Positions 45,398-55,402 of a DNA stretch of 64,000 nt are shown piece after piece. Source of the DNA: G963422445 sp963422445 (lineage in GTDB: Bacteria > Pseudomonadota > Alphaproteobacteria > Thalassobaculales > Thalassobaculaceae); NCBI GenBank assembly GCA_963422445.2, contig CAXXOV010000001.1, positions 1 through 64,000 on the forward strand, given 5' to 3'. Numbering within the stretch: position 1 is the stretch's first letter; the number at the start of each line of letters is the position of its first letter. Both the position numbers and the translations under genes were made by a program. The notes below the pieces were generated by a model. The model worked only from the letters and a program-made list of their open reading frames with translations, ran no database searches and was not told the origin of the DNA.

Positions 45398-46945
45398 TTA
45401 CATTGTTGCTCCGATCTGCCAAGGGATGAACTCATTATCCCCGATACCAAGCTCTTCGCTCTTGGTCTGTTCGCCAGAAGCCGTGCGCAGGACCTTGTCG
45501 AAAATCCGTTCGCCCATGGCATCAATGGAAAGATGCTCGTCGAGGACTTCCCCGCAATTGATATCCATGTCCTCTTCCATCCGTCGATACATCGGCGTAT
45601 TGGTCGCTAGCTTGAGCGACGGTGCCGGTTTGCATCCGTAACAGGAGCCTCGACCGGTGGTAAATGCAACGATGTTGGACCCGCTCGCGACCTGACCGGT
45701 AATCGAGCACGGATCGTAACCTGGACTGTCCATGAACACGAATCCACGGCTATCGATGCGCTCGCCGTAATGATAGACGCCGCAAAGATTTGTGATTCCA
45801 CCCTTGGCCGCTGCGCCCAGAGATTTCTCGAGAATGGTGGTCAGCCCTCCGGCCTTGTTGCCCGGAGAGGGATTGTTGTTCATCTCGCCGCCGTTACGGG
45901 CGCAATACTCCTCCCACCATCGAATTCGCTCGACGATCTTTTCGCCAACGTCACGACTGACCGCGCGACGGATCAGGAGATGCTCCGCACCATAGATTTC
46001 CGGTGTCTCGGAAAGCACCGCGGTGCCGCCATGGCGCACCAGCAATGTTGCCGCCGCCCCGAGCGAGGGATTGGCGGTAATCCCGGAATAGGCATCGGAA
46101 CCACCGCACTGCAAGGCAAGGGTCAGTTCTCCGGCGGGCACCGTCCGGCGACGGGCTTTCTCGGCCTCCGGCAGCATATCAGAGATCAGCCCGACGCCGC
46201 GGTCGACGGTCTTGCGGGTGCCGCCCGTATCCTGCAAGGTCATGGTTTGAAACGTCGGTCCACGCTTCAGACCATAAGCCTCAAGCAGAAAATCGATCTG
46301 GTTGACCTCGCAACCCAGACCAACCATGACGATCCCGGCAAAATTCGGATGCTGTGCGAAGCCCCACAAGACCCGTTGCAGGTTCGCGAATCCTTCGCCG
46401 GCTCCCGCCATGCCGCAGCCCGTGGAATGGGCCAGGGCCACCACGCCGTCCACATGCGGATAATCCGCAAGCAATCTGTCCGATACCGCATTGGCGATGT
46501 AATTCGCCGCGGACGCCGAACAGTTCACGCTGGTCAGCACGCCGATGTAGTTCCGGGTTCCAACCCGGCCATTGGAACGCACGATCCCTTCGAATGTCCG
46601 TCGGCAGGCCTCCGGTACGTAATCGGTCGGCCGCGCATCGGCGCAAAACGCATAATCCCTGTCGAAATCCTGCATCTCGACGTTGTGAACATGGACATGG
46701 TCGCCGACAGCGATGTTCTCAGACGCGAAACCGATGATCTGATCGTATTTGCGGATCGGCTCGCCACGCATGATGGCCCGGGTCGCGACCTTGTGACCCG
46801 ACGGGACCGGGCCGGACACGATGACATTCTCACCATCAACATCGGTACCCGCGAGAATGTCGATCCGCGCGGTGACCACATTGTCGGCCGGATGAAGTCG
46901 TACGGTAAGCCGTTGTCCGGAATTATGTCCAAGCTCGGCCATCAT
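45398..46945 (-). CDS. UxaA-family altronate/galactarate dehydratase, 515 aa
   Basis: A full-length fusion of the small SAF-like N-terminal domain (about 10-105: LHPADNVVTARIDILAGTDV, GDHVHVHNVE) and the large GarD/UxaA domain (GYVRSNGRVGTRN-like segment EGIVRSNGRVGTRNYIGVLT, HSTGCGM, LQCGGSDAYSGITANPSLG, FTTGRGSCYGCKPAPSLKLA). It dehydrates a hexuronate-derived acid to a 2-keto-3-deoxy acid; the exact substrate (altronate, galactarate or a deoxy-sugar acid) cannot be fixed. The start has GGAGGAGG just upstream. It is divergent from the SDR gene. Confidence 0.9.
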   Translation of the reverse strand: MMAELGHNSGQRLTVRLHPADNVVTARIDILAGTDVDGENVIVSGPVPSGHKVATRAIMRGEPIRKYDQIIGFASENIAVGDHVHVHNVEMQDFDRDYAFCADARPTDYVPEACRRTFEGIVRSNGRVGTRNYIGVLTSVNCSASAANYIANAVSDRLLADYPHVDGVVALAHSTGCGMAGAGEGFANLQRVLWGFAQHPNFAGIVMVGLGCEVNQIDFLLEAYGLKRGPTFQTMTLQDTGGTRKTVDRGVGLISDMLPEAEKARRRTVPAGELTLALQCGGSDAYSGITANPSLGAAATLLVRHGGTAVLSETPEIYGAEHLLIRRAVSRDVGEKIVERIRWWEEYCARNGGEMNNNPSPGNKAGGLTTILEKSLGAAAKGGITNLCGVYHYGERIDSRGFVFMDSPGYDPCSITGQVASGSNIVAFTTGRGSCYGCKPAPSLKLATNTPMYRRMEEDMDINCGEVLDEHLSIDAMGERIFDKVLRTASGEQTKSEELGIGDNEFIPWQIGATM

Positions 46946-47070
46946 TGATCCTCCTCCTCATCGTTGACCGGACTATAGACCAGCAACCGGCTGGCGAAAA
47001 TAGAAGAACGGGCTTGTCGCCAAAACCGGACCGACATACACAGGCACAGTATTCAGGAGGGAGATCCGCA

Positions 47071-47811
47071 ATGGCGACCCGACTTTCCGGCAAGACAGCG
47101 TTGATCACGGCCGCGGCCCAGGGTATCGGCCGAGCCACTGCCGAAGCCTATGCCGCCGAGGGTGCAAGAGTTATCGCAACTGACGTCAACGGCGCCGTGC
47201 TCGGAGAACTCGGCGGGATCGGCGGGATCGAGACGCGTTTCCTTGATGTACTGGATGGCGACGTAATAAGTAGAACGGCCTGCGATCTCGGGGCGGTCGA
47301 CATCCTGTTCAACTGCGCCGGTTTCGTGCATCACGGAACGATCATGGAATGCGACGAGGACGCGTGGAACTTTTCTTTCGATCTGAATGTCAAGGCGCAA
47401 TACAGGATGATCCGGGCGTTCCTACCAGCGATGGTGGAAGCCGGTGGCGGCTCGATCATCAACATGGCGTCCGTTTGCTCGAGCCTAAAAGGAATCGTCC
47501 ATCGCGCCGCCTACGGTGCAAGCAAGGCTGCCGTGATCGGCCTCACCAAATCCGTATCCGCCGACTATCTTCGCCAAGGAATCCGATGCAACTGCATCTG
47601 TCCCGGCACCATCCAGTCGCCGTCGCTCGATGACCGCATCAACGCCTTTGACGATCCTGTCGCAGCGCGCGAGGACTTCATCGCTCGTCAGCCCATCGGG
47701 CGGCTCGGCACGGCGGCAGAAATTGCCGCAATCGCGGTTTATCTCGGATCGGACGAAAGCTGCTACACGACGGGCCAGCCTTTCATTCTTGATGGCGGCA
47801 TTCTCGGATGA
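47071..47811 (+). CDS. SDR-family NAD(P)-dependent oxidoreductase, 246 aa
   Basis: A classical short-chain dehydrogenase: the cofactor site TAAAQGIGRA (13-22, Ala replacing the first Gly), the NCAGF motif (81-85), Ser134, Tyr148 and Lys152 (YGASK). An acidic Asp38 after strand 2 favours NAD. It resembles the 3-hydroxybutyrate/2-keto-3-deoxy-L-fuconate dehydrogenase branch, which with UxaA-like and IlvD-like dehydratases suggests sugar-acid oxidation. The ATG follows AGGAGG by ten bases. Its stop overlaps the next start (ATGA). Confidence 0.88.
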   Translation: MATRLSGKTALITAAAQGIGRATAEAYAAEGARVIATDVNGAVLGELGGIGGIETRFLDVLDGDVISRTACDLGAVDILFNCAGFVHHGTIMECDEDAWNFSFDLNVKAQYRMIRAFLPAMVEAGGGSIINMASVCSSLKGIVHRAAYGASKAAVIGLTKSVSADYLRQGIRCNCICPGTIQSPSLDDRINAFDDPVAAREDFIARQPIGRLGTAAEIAAIAVYLGSDESCYTTGQPFILDGGILG

Positions 47812-48764
47812 ATGACTCTGAACCTTTCACACTGGCAACGTTCCAGGCCTCGCGCGAGCGCATCGCCGCACATATCCGGGCGACTCCGCTGATCGATGCC
47901 TCACCGGTCCGGAACAATCCGGCGGCCGGTGCCAGATTGCTGCTGAAACTGGAAAATCTGCAAACAACGGGATCGTTCAAGGTCCGGGGCGCGACCAATA
48001 CCCTTTTGAGGCTGGCTCCAGCGCAACAGCGAGCGGGCCTGGTTACCGCCTCGAGCGGCAATCACGGGCTCGGCGTTGCCTGCGCGGCCGCCATGGCCGG
48101 AACGTCGGCGGCGATCTACCTGCCGGACAGCGCGTCCGATATGAAGGTGTCGAAACTCGAATCCTGGGGCGCGGCCATTCATCGCGTTGGTTCCGTGTGG
48201 GACGAGGCCAATGCAGTAGCCTTGACCCGGGCCGCGGAAGACGGCCTGACCTATATCCACCCGTTCGCCGACCCTAGCGTGATCCATGGCCAGGGTACGC
48301 TGGCTCTCGAAATTCTCGACCAGGCACCGGAGGTCGATACCCTGCTGATCTCTGTGGGCGGCGGCGGCCTCATTGCTGGCGTCGCTACCGCCGCAAAAGC
48401 GAAAAACCCGAAGGTGCGGATCCTTGGCGTCGAGCCCGAAGGCGCCCCAACCCATTATCGCAGCCGCGTTGCCGGAACGCTGGTCACGCTGGACGAAATC
48501 ACGACCAGGGCCGGGTCACTGGCGCCGCGTCGTTCCGATCCGCTGAACTTCGATTTGATCAACAGGCATGTTGCGGACATCATTCTCGTCAGCGATGCCG
48601 ACATGGAACAGGCTGCCCGATGGCTTTGGCAAGAATTCGCCATTGCCGCTGAATTGAGCGGCGCTGCGGCCGTGGCGGCGTTGAGGGCCGGGGCTGTTGC
48701 CGTAAAACCCGGCAGCACTGTCTGCGCCGTGATCTGCGGTGCCGGAACTGACGGATTTGGCTGA
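47808..48764 (+). CDS. threonine/serine dehydratase (PLP fold type II), 318 aa
   Basis: PLP lysine K58 in TGSFKVRGA, the phosphate-binding SSGNHG (82-87), the glycine loop SVGGGGL and a C-terminal CGAGTDGFG. The length fits catabolic threonine dehydratases and related hydroxy-amino-acid ammonia-lyases without an ACT domain. It makes 2-ketobutyrate or pyruvate plus ammonia. It is translationally coupled to the SDR gene by a 4-base overlap. After it, 48765-49095 holds no gene I can support. Confidence 0.88.
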   Translation: MNDSEPFTLATFQASRERIAAHIRATPLIDASPVRNNPAAGARLLLKLENLQTTGSFKVRGATNTLLRLAPAQQRAGLVTASSGNHGLGVACAAAMAGTSAAIYLPDSASDMKVSKLESWGAAIHRVGSVWDEANAVALTRAAEDGLTYIHPFADPSVIHGQGTLALEILDQAPEVDTLLISVGGGGLIAGVATAAKAKNPKVRILGVEPEGAPTHYRSRVAGTLVTLDEITTRAGSLAPRRSDPLNFDLINRHVADIILVSDADMEQAARWLWQEFAIAAELSGAAAVAALRAGAVAVKPGSTVCAVICGAGTDGFG

Positions 48765-49184
48765 CGGACACACCCGAGACAATCTGCCGCGTTGCTTGAG
48801 CATCTTACCGGATCGCCGCGCTGATCGTGGTCCTGATCAATCTTGGCCTTTGCCTCCGACGGCCACCACCTGGCTTTATAAGCGTTAGATTCCGGTTGAA
48901 AGCCATACGCCGTTCAAAAGCCGCCCGGATGCCGGCCTCCGATGTCCATCCGCCGGTTACCTCAGCAAAACGCTTTAAGCACCTCGAATGTTCTCCATCC
49001 CGAAACGGTGCAGGACGATCCTCGTTGCCGCCGTTCCGCTCCGCCGAAGCATTTCTCTAGCATTGACCGGACTTGCGGACTTCGTAATATTGCAAACCGC
49101 TTATGCACGTAGCTCCGGTTGCGAGAGTTTGCCGCGAGAAGTTGACCCCTACCGGTCCATTTGGACGGTTTTCGATCAACATGT

Positions 49185-51712
49185 TCAGACTTCCTGACCT
49201 TTTGGCGTTGACGCTGCCGGACGGCGTGCCGCGAGCCCCTTGAAGTCTGCCACTTTTCGGCCGTTGCGGGCCGATTTTCGGTGGCAGTCGCAGCCGATGT
49301 CGTATATTGTAATATGACACTATATACGCGGCCTCAGCCATGCCCATGACCCTCCCGCTGTGCTCCCCAGAGGCGGTTCCGATCGGCAACAGCTGCTTCG
49401 CCGTCCTGATCTCGGACGACACCTTCACCTACTTCTCAAACCTCGTTCCCTTCGCCAGCCACCCCGCCGATGACCGCGCCGCCATGCTCATGCGCATCGG
49501 TCGCCTCGCGGTGATCAGCGCGCTCTCGCCGCAGGATCTGGCCGACGCGTTCTGTGTCTCGCGCTCGACCGTGCAGCGAGCACGGCGGCGCTACCTGGCC
49601 GAGGGTGAAGCGGCGTTTCTGAAACCCCGGCGCGGGCGCGGGCCGTCGGTGTTCACGCCGGCGTTGGCCAAGAGGGCGACAGCGTTGCTGGAAGCGGGCC
49701 TGAGCGGCGCTGCGGTGGCCCGGGTTCTCGGCGTGTCGAAAGCCTCGGTCCACAAGTGGCGCCGGCGGGGGCTGATCGGCAAGGCGGTGTGCGCGCAGGA
49801 GCCCGCAGGCTCGGCAGTGGGTGCGCCATGCGAGGCGCGTGTCGCTGAAGAGGCTGGCGGCGCAGCCGGGCCCGAAGCGGGCGAAGCGCAGCCCTTGGCG
49901 GACACGGCGCAGAGCGGGGAGCCAGGTCCTCTCGACGCCGGGACGCAGACGGATCGCAGCGCGCGCGACCGGCCGGCGCCGATGGGGCGCGCGACCTGCG
50001 ATGTCTCGGGCCGGGTGCTGGCCAGCAGCGGGCAGGCGGGACCGGTCGAACCGCAGTTCGCCAGCGCCGCCCGCGGCGTGCGCTCAGGCGGCGTTCTCAC
50101 CGCCCTGCCGGCCCTGCTCAAGGAAGGTCTGCTGGCCGCGAGCGACGCCCTGCCGCTCCTGCCCAAGGGCTATTACGGCCTGAACACGATCCTGCTTTTC
50201 CTGGCCTTCATGACCCTGGCGCGGGTACGCAACCCCGAGAGTTTGCGCTATCGGTCGCCGGGCGAATGGGGCGCCATCCTCGGCCTCGACCGTTGCCCCG
50301 AGGTCAAGACCCTGCGGCGCAAGATCGCTCTGATCGCCAACGACGAGGCCGGCGTGCGGGCTTGGCAGCGCGCCCTTGCCAGGCGCTGGCAGGCCGACGA
50401 GCCGGAGCTCTGGGCGACGCTGGCCGTCGACGGGCACGTCAAGGTCTACGCCGGCCGCAAGGGACGCCTGCCGAAACACTTCGTCTCGCGCCAGAAGCTG
50501 TGCCTGCCGGCCAGCACCGGCTACTGGATCAACGCCCTGGGCGGCAAGCCCCTGCTCTGTCTGCATAAGACGCTGGATCCGAAGATGGTCGCCGCCATCG
50601 AAGCCGACGTGGTGCCGGCGCTGCAGGACCTCGGGATCGTCGACGCCCAGGCGCCGGACCTGACCGCAGAGGCGCCCGGCCACCCCGCGCTCACCCTGGT
50701 CTTCGACCGCGAAGGCTGGAGCCCGGATCTGTTCCGCCGGCTGGCGAGGCGCGGCATCGCCTGCCTGACCTGGCACAAGAACTTCGGCGGCGAGGATTGG
50801 CCGGTCGAGGACTTCGGCGCGACGACCGTTCCCATTCACGGACCGGCGACAAACCGCACCGCCTCCGTGCGGCTGGCCGAAAAGCCGGTGACGTTGCCGA
50901 ACGGCTTCAGGGTGCGCCAGATCCGCCGCCTGCTGGACAACGGCCGTCAGATCCCCTTCATCGTCACCAATCCGCACAAACCGATGAGCGAGGCCGCAGG
51001 CGCCATGTTCTCGCGCTGGTCGCAGGAAAACTTCTTCAAGTACATGCGCGACGAGTTCAATCTCGACGCCCTGCCGACCCACGAACTCGAGCCTCTCGAT
51101 CCTGACACCATGGTCGTAAACCCGCTCCGGCGGGCCTATGACAAGGCAATCCGCAGCGCCGAACGCCGGCTCGCCAGCCTGCGCAACCGGAGCGCCGGCG
51201 CGGCCAGGAAAAAGAGGCCGAAGGCGCAGCTCAGGAGAGAAGTCAGCGACCTCGAGGGTGCCCTCGAGATCGCCAGGGCCAGCCGCAGGAACGTGCCGAA
51301 GCACTGTCGAGCCGGCGACCTCGACGAAGACCAACAGCTCGATGCCCTGCCCTCACGCGACCGCCGCCTCCTCGACATCATCCGCATGATCGCCTACCGC
51401 GCCGAAACCCGCATGATGCTCCCCGTCATGCAGGGACAAGGCAAGAAGCCTCATCCCCGGAAACTGCTTCAGGCTCTCATGACCGCCGACGCCGACATCC
51501 TGCCGGACCCCGCCAACGGCGTTCTCCGGGTCCACATTCTCGGCCTCGCAAATGACGCTTGCGACCGCCAGATCGATGCCCTCCTGAACGAGCTCAACGC
51601 CACCGAAACGCTCTTCCCCGGGACCGATCTGCGCATGGTCTACGAGATCGACGCAGCCCCGGAACCCACCCAGCCGGTGTCACACCAAATCACTAGAGGT
51701 CAGGAAGTCTGA
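49185..51712 (+). mobile_element. 2.5 kb IS with 790-aa transposase, family unassigned
   Basis: Perfect 16-base terminal inverted repeats TCAGACTTCCTGACCT (49185-49200; reversed at 51697-51712) with TGT on both sides (49182-49184 and 51713-51715). It carries one large gene. A decayed relative lies at 28280-28822. Confidence 0.8.
49340..51712 (+). CDS. DDE transposase-like protein, 790 aa
   Basis: Two N-terminal helix-turn-helix units (LSPQDLADAFCVSRSTVQRA; LSGAAVARVLGVSKASVHKW) and a low-complexity linker (about 160-240) are followed by the core LLFLAFMTLARVRNPESLRY, EWGAILGLDRCPEVKTLRRK and then candidate catalytic Asp in LAVDGHVKVY, Asp in VFDREGWSPDLFRR and Glu in WSQENFFKYMRDEFNLD. The final codons lie inside the right terminal repeat. 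Proteins like this are usually annotated only as putative transposases. The ATG has no good ribosome site, so the true start may lie elsewhere in 49340-49490. Confidence 0.75.
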   Translation: MPMTLPLCSPEAVPIGNSCFAVLISDDTFTYFSNLVPFASHPADDRAAMLMRIGRLAVISALSPQDLADAFCVSRSTVQRARRRYLAEGEAAFLKPRRGRGPSVFTPALAKRATALLEAGLSGAAVARVLGVSKASVHKWRRRGLIGKAVCAQEPAGSAVGAPCEARVAEEAGGAAGPEAGEAQPLADTAQSGEPGPLDAGTQTDRSARDRPAPMGRATCDVSGRVLASSGQAGPVEPQFASAARGVRSGGVLTALPALLKEGLLAASDALPLLPKGYYGLNTILLFLAFMTLARVRNPESLRYRSPGEWGAILGLDRCPEVKTLRRKIALIANDEAGVRAWQRALARRWQADEPELWATLAVDGHVKVYAGRKGRLPKHFVSRQKLCLPASTGYWINALGGKPLLCLHKTLDPKMVAAIEADVVPALQDLGIVDAQAPDLTAEAPGHPALTLVFDREGWSPDLFRRLARRGIACLTWHKNFGGEDWPVEDFGATTVPIHGPATNRTASVRLAEKPVTLPNGFRVRQIRRLLDNGRQIPFIVTNPHKPMSEAAGAMFSRWSQENFFKYMRDEFNLDALPTHELEPLDPDTMVVNPLRRAYDKAIRSAERRLASLRNRSAGAARKKRPKAQLRREVSDLEGALEIARASRRNVPKHCRAGDLDEDQQLDALPSRDRRLLDIIRMIAYRAETRMMLPVMQGQGKKPHPRKLLQALMTADADILPDPANGVLRVHILGLANDACDRQIDALLNELNATETLFPGTDLRMVYEIDAAPEPTQPVSHQITRGQEV

Positions 51713-51762
51713 TGTTAATCAAGCCGGAGCCAAGTGCATAAGCAGTTATTGCAATTACAGTA

Positions 51763-53260
51763 GAGCTTCTTGCAAAATTGCCGGCCCGACCGGTTTTTTG
51801 CCTTGTCGAGGCTGATTTTGTTGTCGAGGGCCTGGGTTTCGGGGCCACCCCGTGGTCTGTTGTGTTTCCACAATAACAAGATACCGAGGAGGTGACCCCG
51901 ATGACCCTTGGCTCGACCCTATCCGATCTCTGGCGCCGATTTCAAGGGGACCTTTTCCCTGCGTTGGCCGAGGCGGTCGGTCCTCTCCTCGAGACGCACA
52001 AGCGCTTCGTGACAGCTCTCGATCTCGTCAAGGTGGAGGGCTTCGTCGATGAGGTGTGAACCGGTCCGGGTCGGCCCCGGGAGGATCGCCGGGCGCTGGC
52101 CCGTGGCTTCATCGTCAAGGCGGTGTGGGATCTGCCGACGACCCGCCACCTGATCGACAGGCTCAAGGTGGACCCGACGTTGCGCCGACTGTGCGGCGGG
52201 TCGCGTGTCTCGGAGATCCCGCGTGAAGCGACGTTTTCGCGGGCGTTTGCCGAATGGTCGCAGTCCCGTCTTCCGGAGAGGATGCACGCGGCTCTGGTTG
52301 CAGAGACACTGGGCGACGCGCTCATCGGCCACGTGTCGCGGGACCCGACGGCCATCGAGGCCCGGGAGACGCCGGCACCGAAGCCGAAGGCCAAGACGCC
52401 GAACCGCAAGCGCGGCCGGCCCCGCAAGGGCGAGGAGAGGACGAAGGAGCCTGGGCGTCTCGAACGGCAAGCGAACGGGATGGATCTCGATGAGAGGCTC
52501 GACGCGCTGCCGAAGGTCTGCGATCGCGGGGCAAAGAAGACTGCCAAGGGGGTCCTGGAGGCCTGGCGCGGTGACAAGCTGCCTATCGACACAGCAGACT
52601 GCGGGGTGCCGCTGAGGACCGTCCTCACCGCGGCATCCGTCCATGACAGCCAGGTCGCGATCCCGCTGGCGATGATGACCGCCGGGCGTGTGACCAATCT
52701 CTACGATCTCATGGACGCGGCCTATGATGCCAGGGAGATCTACCAGATGAGCGAACGGCTTGGCCATGTGCCGATCATCGATGTCAATCCGCGCCAGGAC
52801 AAGGACCTCAAGGAGGAGCGAGACCGGGAGGCCCGGGCCCAGCGTGCAATAGGCCATGTCGATCCCGAGACCGTGCGGTTCCGGATCCGGTCCGGTGTCG
52901 AGAGGACCAACGCCCGCCTCAAGGATGAGTGTGGCGGGCGCCATGTCCGCGTCCGCGGACATTCCAAGGTCGCCTGCCATCTCATGGTCGGCATCCTGGC
53001 CCTGGCGGCTGACCAGTTGATACGTCTCGCCGCCCCATAGCGCGGCTCCGACAACGCATGCCGACCGTTCGCGGCCCTCTCGAAGAGAGTGGCCCGGAGA
53101 GGCGTGTCCCGATGTCCGCAAAAGTCCCTGTTTGGTCTCATCATCTCTGATGAGACACCGCGAATCCATGGATTCCAACCTCCAGGTGCAGAGGTGACCG
53201 GGATCAACCGACCGATCCGGGCTCACCGGACCCTGGGGACAGGAATTTTGCAAGAGGTTC
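51763..53260 (+). mobile_element. IS copy C (same IS as A and B)
   Basis: The ends GAGCTTCTTGCAAAATTGCC and (reversed) GAACCTCTTGCAAAATTCCT are flanked by a 4-base repeat AGTA (51759-51762 and 53261-53264). This fixes the target duplication of this IS at four bases. It sits five bases from the target copy of the IS1595-type MITE. Confidence 0.88.
51901..53040 (+). pseudogene. transposase of IS copy C, one nonsense codon
   Basis: The 379-codon frame is complete except for TGA at 52057-52059, where copies A and B have TGG (VDEVW). Here the codon that is TAG in copy A is CAG (AEWSQSRLPE), which shows the original reading. AGGAGG precedes the ATG by eight bases. Confidence 0.87.
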
Positions 53261-53319
53261 AGTATTCAATCTTGCAATCCTGTAACAGTCCGCGCATGAT
53301 CGAGTGAGAGATAATCTCC

Positions 53320-54689
53320 TGCCTGACCGGGCTGTTCAAACAGTTTCGGTCCGTTATCGTGACCGGATCACGCCAGTCTGGAAAGACCACGCCGCGCCGC
53401 TTTCCCGACTCTCAATTATATCAGTCTAGAGTCGCCCGACTGGTGGGAGTTCGCCGAAACCGACCTGCGGGGATTTCTTGCCCGAATGGGCACCGGCGCC
53501 GTCCTGGACGAAATCCAGCGCGTTCCCGATCTCCTGTCCTATCTGCAGGTCATGGCCGACGAGGCCGGGCGCAACAGCCTGTTCGTATTGACTGGCAGTG
53601 AACAGTTCCAACTCTCCGATGGAATAAGCCAGTCACTCGCCGGGCGCACGGCATTGCTCCGTCTGCTGCCGTTCTCGCTGGCCGAGTTAAGGCGGACGGG
53701 TGCAAGTGAAAGCATCGACGACATCCTGTATACCGGCTTCTATCCGAGGATTCACGACCACGGGCTCGAACCCCGGCAAGCGCTCGGCGACTACTTCAAG
53801 ACCGATGTACGCCGGATCGGGGAAATCCGCAATCTTGCCAACGTCCGCCGCTTTGTCCGATTGTACGCTGGGCGCGTCGGATAGATCGCCAACCTATCGG
53901 CGCTGGGAGGCAGATGCGAGCGTCTCGCACACCACGGCAAGCCACTGTCTGACAATCCTGAAAGCCAGCCATATCGTGTTCCGGCTACCGCCGTTTCAGG
54001 CCAACATCCGCAAAAGGCTGGTCAAATCGCCCCGCCTGTACTTCTATGATGTGGGGCTGGCGAGCCACATCATCAGCATCGAGTATGCCGGATAGATGGC
54101 TACCCATCCGCTTCATGGCCCGCTGTTCGAGAATCCGATCGTGATGGAAGGTCTCAAACACCGGTTCAACAAAGGTTACCGCTCGGACCTGTCATTTTTT
54201 TCGCGACACGAGCGGGCTTGAATGCGACCTTCTTTACGAAAGGCTCAATTCGCAATTCGTAGGCATAACTCGATCAAGTTTGTAACCAGACTACGTTCCA
54301 TGGCGCGGAGGGCGGCAAGTTTCATGGCTTGAGCCGCCTGAAGTGGCTGTCGAGACCGCTGATGGTCATCTCGATCAAACGCCGCAGAAGAGGCCCACTT
54401 TTCTGGGACCCGCCGTTCATCACCGTAGCCTCCACCAGGGTATGCCTACGAATCACGAATTGAGCCTTACGAAAATGGCAATAACCTGGGCGCCGTCGAA
54501 ATCAAGTCTGGCAAGAGCGTCGCGTCCGACTGGTTCGATCCGCTCAACCGGCTGGCGCGGGCGCTGCCTCGGATATCGTTGAAGGCCGTCGTCTACGGCG
54601 GTTCGGACCGGCCGTCCCAACGCCATGGCGACGTGGTTCCTCTGACTGGCCTGGGCGGATGGCTTGAAGGCCTAAACGCGCAAACGTGA
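53320..54689 (+). pseudogene. AAA+ ATPase with DUF4143 domain, shattered
   Basis: Pieces in several frames, in order: LFKQFRSVIVTGSRQSGKTT (Walker A), NYISLESPDWWEFAETDLRG, GAVLDEIQRVPDLLSYLQV (Walker B), FVLTGSEQFQL, SLAGRTALLRLLPFSLAELR. After a TAG near 53882 come ANLSALGG, SHTTASHCLTILKASHIVF, SPRLYFYDVGLASHIISIEY, LFENPIVMEGLKHRFNKG and finally AVEIKSGKSVASDWFD, ending at TGA 54687. At least two nonsense codons, several frameshifts and a 225-bp insertion are present. Intact relatives are P-loop ATPases of unknown role, often on mobile DNA. Confidence 0.85.
54242..54466. mobile_element. 225-bp MITE in the ATPase pseudogene
   Basis: Terminal inverted repeats of 26 bases with two mismatches (outer sequence GGCTCAATTCG; inner ATTCGTAGGCATA) and an exact 8-base target repeat TTACGAAA (54234-54241 and 54467-54474). 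The interior has no gene. Its ends differ from both the 173-bp and the IS1595-type elements. Confidence 0.82.
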
Positions 54690-55402
54690 CTCCGATGCAC
54701 GTCTTCACACCCGGACCGACACTATCTGCGAGGCTGGCGAGAGACCCTGTACGGTCGGCCGATCTGGCCTGCATTACTCATCCTGCTGAATCCGCTCAAT
54801 GCCGGACGGGTCCGTAACTGATCTCGTTCCGAGAGCGTGTTTCGGATTAACAGGAAGGGCACAATCCACAGGCTGTCGGACCGCAGAGGAAAAATCTGCG
54901 AAAGGACTGTTTCGAGGACTGCGAGCGTCCGGTCGCACTTCGGATTGTTCACTCTTGTAATGACAATAGAATGGGTCAGGAGTGCCCGGTTCGTGCTGGA
55001 AGCGACATCTCGTTCGGCCTGTCGGCCTGCAGGATACCTCACGGTCTTGGAGGAGAAATTCCACGACAGGCGCGCGTGGCCAAATAGCCGGGTTGAAGCG
55101 TGTGCAATACGCGCAGATTTTCCGAATCGGAACTCGACCAATACGGTCTGCAAACCGCTTTTTCGTCATCGTCCTGACAACGCAAGATCTGCCTGCTGCC
55201 AAAGGGTACTGGCTCCAGCAAGTCGCTCGCTTGTTCCATGCGGATCGTTGACGATGTGTTGCGACAGCAAAAAAGTCGGTGATCATTGCAAGAACTTCGC
55301 AGCCATCGTCACCCGCCCGATAAATGCGCACAGCAGCTTGTCGCCTGATTGACACCGGCCCACTGCCCGGACAGCAGGATCAAACACCTCGCGCATGGGG
55401 AG
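54690..55402. other. no supported gene
   Basis: Two overlapping frames (about 171 codons plus, 193 codons minus) exist but neither has a ribosome site, family resemblance or normal composition. I see no repeat or RNA signal. It is probably decayed sequence. Confidence 0.4.

Larger units (their letters stand above)
49096..51746. mobile_element. IS1595-type MITE, split by a 2.5 kb IS
   Basis: The left end (ACCGCTTATGCACGTAGCTC at 49096) and right end (GTGCATAAGCAGT to 51746) are inverted. The 8-base repeat TATTGCAA flanks them exactly (49088-49095 and 51747-51754). Without the insert it would be about 120 bp, like the MITE at 60479-60589. The ends match those of the IS1595-family element at 62971. 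Confidence 0.82.

Noticed and set aside
54774..55355. Possible genes of 171 (plus) and 193 (minus) codons
   Set aside because: They overlap each other, lack ribosome sites and show no family resemblance; kept only as unannotated sequence.
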